From contig CAYOSS010000015.1 of the NCBI GenBank assembly GCA_964406705.1, forward strand, positions 1 through 29,295: 29,295 nucleotides of DNA, written 5' to 3'. Source of the DNA: CAZRRV01 sp964406705 (GTDB lineage: Bacteria; Bacillota; Clostridia; Oscillospirales; Acutalibacteraceae). A program made the translations under genes and the position numbers. Below the pieces are notes generated by a model. That model worked only from the letters and a program-made list of their open reading frames with translations. It was not told where the DNA came from and searched no databases. Every line of letters starts with the position of its first letter. Position 1 is the first letter of the stretch. Of this stretch, positions 24,011 to 29,295 are shown in pieces.

Positions 24011-25909
24011 GACATAGTTGATTTTCCCGCCGGAGAGCAGCACGTCCCGCTCCATCGCGGTGACGTCGAGCAGCAGGGGGATACGGCTTTCCCCTACCTC
24101 GAGAGTAAACCGCCCCGAACGGATTCCCTCGACACAGCCGCGAAGGGTGAGGTCCTCCATTTCGGTAACGAGCGCGTAGTCGTCCGGGTTCTCGAAGGTG
24201 AGGGGGAGGATCCCGGAGTTGATCAGGTTCGCCTTGTGGATCCGGGCGAAGCTCTTGGCCACCACCGCGCGGACCTTCAGGTAAAGCGGCACAAGCGCGG
24301 CGTGCTCGCGGGACGAGCCCTGCCCGTAGTTCTCCCCCGCGACAATAAACCCGCCCGGGTTAGCCTTAGCCCTCGCCGGGAAATCGGGGTCGGCGGGGGT
24401 GAGGCAGTAATCCGACAGGTGCGGAATGTTGGAGCGGTAGGGGAGGAGCGACGCCCCGGAGGGCATTATCGCGTCGGTGGTGATGTTGTCGCCGAGCTTA
24501 ATCAGCGCCTTGCCCGTCACGGTGTCCGCGACGGGCTCGCCCACGGGGAACGGCTTGATGTTGGGCCCCTTCACGACCTCCCCCTCGCCGGTGGGGGAGA
24601 CTACCATATTGTCGTTCACGGTGAAGTGTTCGGGCGACGGGATATCGAGGTCAACCGTGCCGGAGAGGGTGCGGGGGTCGGTCAGCGCTCCGGCGAGCGC
24701 GCTCACGGCGGCGGTTTCGGGGCTTACGATGTAGACCCCGGCGTTCGCCGTCCCGCAGCGGCCCTTGAAGTTGCGGTTGATGGTGCGCAGCGACACCGCG
24801 CCTGTGGCGGGAGCCTGTCCCATACCGATGCAGGGCCCGCAGCCGGACTCCAAAATCCTCGCGCCGGCGTCTATCATATCCGCCAACGAGCCGTCGCGGG
24901 CGAGCATTGTAAGCACCTGCTTGGAGCCGGGAGCTATCACTAAGCTCACCCCGGCGGGGACGGTCTTGCCGCGCAGGATTGCCGCGACCCGCTTCATATC
25001 CCGGTAGGAGCTGTTGGTGCACGAGCCTATGACGACCTGATCCACCTTTAACCCCGCCACCTCGCGGACGGGCTTCACGTTGTCCGGGCTATGGGGAAGG
25101 GCTGTGAGGGGCTCCAGCGCGGATAAGTCCACCGTGATTTCCTCGTCGTAGACCGCGTCGGGGTCGGCGGATATGGGGGTGAAGTCCCCCTCGCGGCCCT
25201 CGGCCCTGAGGAAGGCTCTCGTCACCTCGTCGGCGGGGAATACCGACGTGGTCGCGCCGAGTTCCGCGCCCATATTGGTGATTGTCGCCCGCTCGGGGAC
25301 GGAGAGCGCCGCGACGCCCTCCCCGCGGTACTCCAGCACCTTGCCCACTCCGCCTTTAACGGTGAGCCGGCGCAGGATCTCTAAAATAACGTCCTTCGCC
25401 CCGACGAATGGGGGGAGGCTCCCGGTAAGCTCGACCTTCAGTACCTTCGGCATATTGAGGTAGTAGGTGCCGCCGCCCATCGCCACGGCGACGTCGAGCC
25501 CTCCCGCGCCAATGGCGAGCATTCCTATCCCGCCGCCGGTGGGTGTGTGGCTGTCGGAGCCGAGCAGCGTCTGCCCGGGGACCCCGAACCGCTCCAAATG
25601 CACCTGGTGGCATATCCCGTTGCCGGGCTTGGAGAAGTATATCCCGTGGCGGTTCGCCACCGTGCGGATATAGTTGTGGTCGTCCGCGTTCTCGAAGCCC
25701 TGCTGCAGCATATTGTGGTCCACATAGGCGACGCTCCGGCGGGTCTTCACCTTGTCAATCCCCATAGCCTCCAACTGCAGGTACGCCATTGTCCCGGTGG
25801 AGTCCTGCGTGAGGGTCTGGTCAATGGCGATCCCGATTTGCGTGCCGGGGGTCATCTCCCCCTCGCGCAGGTGCGAGGCTATCAGCTTTTGCGTAATGTT
25901 GTAACCCAT
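23990..25909 (-). CDS. acnA: Aconitate hydratase, short Aquifex type
   Basis: Isomerises citrate to isocitrate through an iron-sulfur cluster, cytosolic. The 639-residue length fits the short aconitase class rather than the roughly 900-residue AcnA/AcnB forms. Cluster cysteines are Cys297 (VIGSCTNS) and Cys357/Cys360 (ESGCGPCIGMG). SDSHTPTGGGIGM and the C-terminal swivel domain (GDNITTDAIMPSG, GENYGQGSSREHAAL, NLINSGILPL) are clear. The start ATG overlaps the upstream stop (TGATG), so it is coupled to the citrate synthase-like gene. An isopropylmalate isomerase large subunit is unlikely because the swivel domain is fused and the partner gene is not leuD. The product is probably used for 2-oxoglutarate and glutamate synthesis. 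Confidence 0.93.
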   Translation of the reverse strand: MGYNITQKLIASHLREGEMTPGTQIGIAIDQTLTQDSTGTMAYLQLEAMGIDKVKTRRSVAYVDHNMLQQGFENADDHNYIRTVANRHGIYFSKPGNGICHQVHLERFGVPGQTLLGSDSHTPTGGGIGMLAIGAGGLDVAVAMGGGTYYLNMPKVLKVELTGSLPPFVGAKDVILEILRRLTVKGGVGKVLEYRGEGVAALSVPERATITNMGAELGATTSVFPADEVTRAFLRAEGREGDFTPISADPDAVYDEEITVDLSALEPLTALPHSPDNVKPVREVAGLKVDQVVIGSCTNSSYRDMKRVAAILRGKTVPAGVSLVIAPGSKQVLTMLARDGSLADMIDAGARILESGCGPCIGMGQAPATGAVSLRTINRNFKGRCGTANAGVYIVSPETAAVSALAGALTDPRTLSGTVDLDIPSPEHFTVNDNMVVSPTGEGEVVKGPNIKPFPVGEPVADTVTGKALIKLGDNITTDAIMPSGASLLPYRSNIPHLSDYCLTPADPDFPARAKANPGGFIVAGENYGQGSSREHAALVPLYLKVRAVVAKSFARIHKANLINSGILPLTFENPDDYALVTEMEDLTLRGCVEGIRSGRFTLEVGESRIPLLLDVTAMERDVLLSGGKINYVKAAAEA

Positions 25910-27294
25910 CAGTCGTTTTCTCCTTTGCTGTACATCTCGTAATACCGGCGCAGCTCCCCGTCGGACATAGCGGTTTCCCGACCGGCGGCGAACTCCGCGT
26001 CGATGCTCTCCTTCATCTTCTCCACGACGGGGCTGGTCTTGCTCACAGCCGCGTCGCCTTTTAGCGAGTATTCCGTATTGATCCAGTGCGCTATTCCAGC
26101 GAGACCGCTCGTGTTGCTGATCATCACCTTTGGAGGACGGCCTAAAAGCGCCCCGGTGTCGAAGATGTTGTATATCTCCTCGTCCTTCATAAGCCCGTCC
26201 GCGTGGACCCCCGCCCGCGTGACATTGAAGTCGTCCCCCACGAACGGGGTGCGCGGGGGTATATCGTAGTGAAGCTCTGTGCGGTAATAGTCGGCGATTT
26301 CCGTTATGGCGAGGGTGTCCATCCCGTCAAGAGTGCCCTTTAACTGGGCGTACTCCATCACCATAGCCTCGAGCGGCGTGTTGCCGGTGCGCTCGCCTAT
26401 GCCGAGGAGCGAGCAGTTGACCGCCGACGCCCCGTAGAGCCAGGCCGCCGTAGAGTTGGGGACGGCCTGGTAGAAGTCGTTGTGCCCGTGCCACTCGATA
26501 AGCTCCGATGGGATCCTCGCGTGGTGGTTCAGCCCGTATATGATGCCGGGGACGCTCCTCGGCAGCGCGACGCCGGGGATCGACACACCGTAGCCCATCG
26601 TGTCGCAGGCGCGTATCTTCACCGGCACGCCGGACTGTTTCATAAGCTTGCCGAGCTCGGTGACGAAGGGCACCACGAACCCGTAGAAATCCGCCCTGGT
26701 AATGTCCTCCAAATGGCAGCGGGGACGGATCCCCGTTTCTATGCAGTCGCTCACGACGGATAGGTAGTGCTCCACCGCCTGGGCGCGGGTCATCTTTAAC
26801 TTCTTGAAGATGTGGTAGTCGGAGCAGCTGACCAAGATCCCGGTTTCCTCTACGCCGATGTCCTTTACAAGCTGGAAGTCCTTCTTATTCGCCCTGATCC
26901 ACGCGGTGACCTCCGGGAATTTGTAGCCCCGCTCGAGGCATTTGTACACCGCGTCGCGGTCCTTCTTGCTGTAGAGGAAGAACTCGCTTTGCCGGATTAT
27001 CCCCTTGGGTCCGCCGAGCTTGTGCAGAAGGTCGTAAAGGCGCACAATCTGCTCGGTTGTGTACGGCTCGCGGGACTGCTGCCCGTCGCGAAAGGTCGTG
27101 TCGGTGATCCAGATGTGCCGGGGCATATTCATCGGCACGAGCCGGCGGTTGAACGCTATTTTCGGTACCTCGCTGTAGCGGAACATCTGGCGGTAGAGGT
27201 TGGGGCGCTTCACGTCCTGCAGCGGGTACTCGAACTCGGTTTTCTCGAGCAGGTTGGTCGCGGGGTTGAGCTTCAGCTCCTTCACGCTCTTCAT
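25909..27294 (-). CDS. Probable Re-citrate synthase (isopropylmalate/homocitrate synthase family)
   Basis: A DRE-TIM acyl-CoA condensing enzyme of 461 residues. ITDTTFRDGQQ (Asp65, Arg69) is the catalytic and metal-binding signature, and HGHND (269-273) supplies two metal-binding histidines. The C-terminus lacks a leucine-type regulatory domain. The N-terminal extension of about 55 residues (LKLNPATNLLEKTEFEYPL) and overall length resemble the Re-face citrate synthase described from Clostridium kluyveri rather than typical LeuA (about 510) or NifV (about 380). Direct overlap with aconitase, with no leuB/C/D or nif genes nearby, supports citrate as product. Homocitrate synthase is the main alternative. 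It has its own promoter, and the ribosome site AAGGAGG lies in a small hairpin. Confidence 0.8.
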   Translation of the reverse strand: MKSVKELKLNPATNLLEKTEFEYPLQDVKRPNLYRQMFRYSEVPKIAFNRRLVPMNMPRHIWITDTTFRDGQQSREPYTTEQIVRLYDLLHKLGGPKGIIRQSEFFLYSKKDRDAVYKCLERGYKFPEVTAWIRANKKDFQLVKDIGVEETGILVSCSDYHIFKKLKMTRAQAVEHYLSVVSDCIETGIRPRCHLEDITRADFYGFVVPFVTELGKLMKQSGVPVKIRACDTMGYGVSIPGVALPRSVPGIIYGLNHHARIPSELIEWHGHNDFYQAVPNSTAAWLYGASAVNCSLLGIGERTGNTPLEAMVMEYAQLKGTLDGMDTLAITEIADYYRTELHYDIPPRTPFVGDDFNVTRAGVHADGLMKDEEIYNIFDTGALLGRPPKVMISNTSGLAGIAHWINTEYSLKGDAAVSKTSPVVEKMKESIDAEFAAGRETAMSDGELRRYYEMYSKGEND

Positions 27295-27297
27295 ACT

Positions 27298-27313
27298 AAG
27301 GAGCGGCCTCCTT
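27298..27313 (-). promoter_or_regulatory. Hairpin sequestering the ribosome binding site
   Basis: On the minus strand AAGGAG-GCCG-CTCCTT is a perfect 6-bp stem with a 4-nt loop. Its 5' arm is the only good Shine-Dalgarno sequence for the Re-citrate synthase gene, and it ends 3 nt before the ATG. Folding would hide the site; without folding the site-to-start spacing is a longish 13 nt. Confidence 0.6.
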
Positions 27314-27314
27314 T

Positions 27315-27338
27315 GTGAATAATAGTCTTATTATACAC
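27315..27338. promoter_or_regulatory. Dyad overlapping the -10 box: candidate operator
   Basis: A 24-bp inverted repeat with 10-bp arms (GTGAATAATA / TATTATACAC, one mismatch) and a 4-bp centre covers the -10 box and the expected start site. It contains ATAA and TTAT half-sites like the CcpC boxes of Bacillus citrate-cycle genes, but the spacing is 5 rather than 7 bp, so the regulator is unknown. Confidence 0.5.
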
Positions 27339-27357
27339 TACGGCGGGGCAATTTCAA
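27330..27357 (-). promoter_or_regulatory. Promoter of the citrate synthase-aconitase operon
   Basis: Minus-strand TTGAAA (27357-27352) and TATAAT (27335-27330) are separated by 16 bp. Transcription should start near 27323, giving a leader of about 30 nt. Confidence 0.82.
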
Positions 27358-27446
27358 CCCTCGCCGCAGAATTGCTTGTTTTTATAGGGGAAAACTTAAC
27401 GAAATTAGTATTTTAGCGGGATAAGCTTAATATTCGCAGTTGCCCG

Positions 27447-28046
27447 TTATTGCGGTAAATGTTTGATCCCGGTGGCGAGAGCCTTGCTCCCGGCGGTCCC
27501 GACCACGAGGGCTATCAGCATCTCCGCGACGCCGTTCACCGCGATGACGGTGCTCAGTATTGCCCTGATCGTCGTCCCGGAGAAGGGTGTGTCGCCGAAG
27601 AAGAGGTTGAATGCGGTGAGAAAGAGCAACGTGTTCAGCACCGCCGCCGATACCGACGCCACCGCGTAGGATATGACGCGGGTCCTGTCGATTTTCTGCA
27701 AGGCTTTGAATATCCAGCCGACCGCGAAGCCCATCAGTACGCGCGGGACGAAGCACATCACCGCGTAGAGAGCAGGGTTCTCGTGGAAAAGCGTCGCCGC
27801 GAGCGGGTCCACCACCGCTCCGAAGCCGAAGCACTGTAAGAAGCTCGTCGCCCCGAAGAAGAAGCCCGCCGCCGCGCCGTAAAGGGGGCCCAGCGTCGTC
27901 GCGGCGAATATCACAGGGAGGAACACGGTGGTCGCGTTGATCCCGCCGGGCATCGGTATGTACCCTAAGGGGGTCGCGTCAAGCACGAAAATCAGCGCCA
28001 CGTACAGCGCGAAGAGCGCCAATGTGAATGTTTTACGTCTTTTCAT
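27447..28046 (-). CDS. ECF transporter substrate-binding (S) component
   Basis: A 199-residue integral membrane protein with about six hydrophobic segments. The N-terminal LALFALYVALIFVLDATPLGYIPMPGG and the ATTVFLPVIFAATTLGPLYGAAAGFFFG segment, with the short Ala-rich helix used to dock on EcfT, are typical of vitamin-type S components. It would capture a vitamin or precursor and use shared EcfA/A'/T modules encoded elsewhere. No riboswitch or biosynthetic neighbour was seen, so the substrate (pantothenate-, folate- or riboflavin-type) cannot be assigned. The ribosome site GAAGGAT precedes the ATG by about 7 nt. The gene is alone on this strand, with the repeat element D upstream and the citrate operon promoter about 90 bp downstream. 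Confidence 0.82.
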   Translation of the reverse strand: MKRRKTFTLALFALYVALIFVLDATPLGYIPMPGGINATTVFLPVIFAATTLGPLYGAAAGFFFGATSFLQCFGFGAVVDPLAATLFHENPALYAVMCFVPRVLMGFAVGWIFKALQKIDRTRVISYAVASVSAAVLNTLLFLTAFNLFFGDTPFSGTTIRAILSTVIAVNGVAEMLIALVVGTAGSKALATGIKHLPQ

Positions 28047-28140
28047 ATGTATCCTTCTTTGATGCTGTTCCTGTCGGGGGATACAGCTCGATATGCGGGG
28101 GTTCCGGGGTTCGCCGGGGGGTCGGTTTCGCCCGTTTCGG

Positions 28141-29266
28141 CGGACTTGTCGCGCTTTACGGGTAGCTCGGCGGTTCCGACTGGCTTAGGCTCCGCCCGTC
28201 CCCCCGTTAATTTCTTCTTGTTACGCGAGGTAGCCTTTCTGATTTTTCCCTAGCTTCGCTGGGGGAACGATGTCCGCTTTTCTCTCTCGGCCGACGGGCG
28301 CGGCAGCCCCCTGCCTTTAGCGTCACCCGGTTCCGGGGGCTTTTCTCGCTGCGCAGGAAAGTTTTGTGGCGCCGTCAGCTTCTGCTCCGCCCTGTTTGGC
28401 AGATTTCTTCTCGCTGCGCGAGGTAGCCCTTCACTTTTCCCCAGCGCGGCTGGGGGAACGATGTCCGCTTTTCTTCTCTGCGCCGACGGGCGCGGCTGAA
28501 AGAAGAAAAGCGGACAGAAAAGAAGTTCAGGCGCGCCGGCCTCTTCTACGCCGGACACTGAGAGGTTATGGGGCAGCCGCCACCTATGCGGCGGTTCTTG
28601 TGCTCACGAGGGCAGCCCGGATGTACCCCCGGCGCCGGTTCTGAAAGCTCACCGTATTCATTCCCGCCTCGCAGAGTCGGATGCAAAAGGCTCGCAGGTT
28701 AGGGGAAGTGCGCCGCTATCGTTCGGGGCTCGGCTCTGCGGGGTAGCTTTTTGCTTGTCGGTCGGGGGTAACTCGCAGATATGCAGGGAGCCTTCTTCCC
28801 CGTGTGGGGTAGCCGCTGCGCTACCCGATAGGTGGGGCGGAACCGGGAACCCCGCAGTCGCTGTTGGGCTATCCTATAAACTATAAACCGCCGCGCTTTC
28901 GGGGTGGGGGGTTGCTAGTACCTCCGGGCTGCCCCTCGCGCCGGCGAACTTTCGGACTCCCCCGGCAAGAGCTTGCTGCACACCCGCGAGCCGTCCCCGA
29001 CCGGTAAGCAAAAAGTTGCCCCACAAGAACCGAGCCCTATTCGATAGCGGCGCGGCACCCTGAACCTGCGAGCCTTTTGCATCCGACTCTGCGAGCTACG
29101 AATGAACACAGCGGGGTCCCGGAGCCGGCGTCGGCGGGACCCCCCGGGCTTCCCTCGCGAAGCGAAGCGCAAGGGCTGCGGTTAAGGTGGCGGCTACCCT
29201 CAGACCGCTCAGAATGCGGCGCAGGAGAAAGCCGGTCCACCTGAACTTCTTTTCTGTCCGCTTTTC
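28141..29266. repeat. Interspersed palindromic element, copy D, right end broken
   Basis: Left flank modules begin near 28141, with a partial copy of the outer arm at 28247-28300. The main left arm is 28439-28789, with CCCCAGCGCGGCTGGGG at 28439-28455 and a hairpin at 28463-28515. The right arm runs from about 28975 to 29266, where the sequence stops matching midway through the hairpin (GTCCGCTTTTC) and changes to unrelated GC-rich sequence up to the window edge. Bases 28047-28140 hold nothing recognisable. No protein-like frame was found. Confidence 0.82.
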
Positions 29267-29295
29267 ATAAGGGGCCCCCGCGGCGCCGTAAGGCG

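Noticed and set aside
25909..27294. 2-isopropylmalate synthase (leuA)
   Set aside because: The C-terminal regulatory domain is missing and the neighbour is a fused-domain aconitase, not leuB, leuC or leuD.

Overview
This window looks like chromosome from a GC-rich, uncultured-type member of the Clostridia (Firmicutes), possibly an intestinal Oscillospirales-like lineage; that placement is inference. Support comes from the gene set: an eight-plus-one gene V-type ATPase operon in the clostridial/enterococcal order, a Re-type citrate synthase-like enzyme next to a short Aquifex-type aconitase, an ECF transporter S component, a membrane-anchored MurF, clear Shine-Dalgarno sites and several TTG/GTG starts.

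Layout. 1-5110: two co-directional polysaccharide-related genes, a GH43-like glycosidase running in from the left edge and a membrane-anchored multidomain protein ending in an SGNH/GDSL esterase, closed by a strong terminator. 5195-5892: a minus-strand tRNA block (tRNA-Leu(UAG) with a near-perfect sigma70 promoter, a broken tRNA-Arg copy, tRNA-Arg(CCU) with a terminator). 6402-10595: a minus-strand group, alpha/beta hydrolase - murF - ddl; Ddl makes the D-Ala-D-Ala dipeptide that MurF attaches to the cell-wall precursor. 11874-22279: the V-ATPase operon in the order G/H-I-K-E-C-F-A-B-D. The c-subunit keeps the Na+ ligands known from Enterococcus hirae NtpK, so Na+ pumping is predicted. 23011-23706: endonuclease III. 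23990-27357: a minus-strand operon of Re-citrate synthase and aconitase (acetyl-CoA + oxaloacetate to citrate to isocitrate, the entry to 2-oxoglutarate/glutamate), with a promoter, an overlapping dyad and a hairpin over the ribosome binding site. 27447-28046: an ECF S component.

The most unusual content is non-coding. First, a family of large interspersed palindromic elements (about 1.1-1.2 kb, arms of about 350 bp, each arm carrying a 53-54 nt hairpin) occurs four times: 10657-11808, 17227-18437, 22351-22970 (degraded) and 28141-29266. One copy lies inside the V-ATPase operon between subunits F and A. No transposase is visible. Second, most other spacers are degenerate tandem arrays with unit lengths specific to each locus (about 15, 16, 28, 27, 35 and 68 bp). 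Several begin exactly at a gene's 3' end, and their units resemble reiterated copies of that gene's last codons and stop codon (ddl, the alpha/beta hydrolase, aconitase, ntpE, perhaps murF). In two genes an 18-bp array is translated in frame (the alpha/beta hydrolase N-terminal region and the endonuclease III C-terminal tail). All alignments were made by eye.
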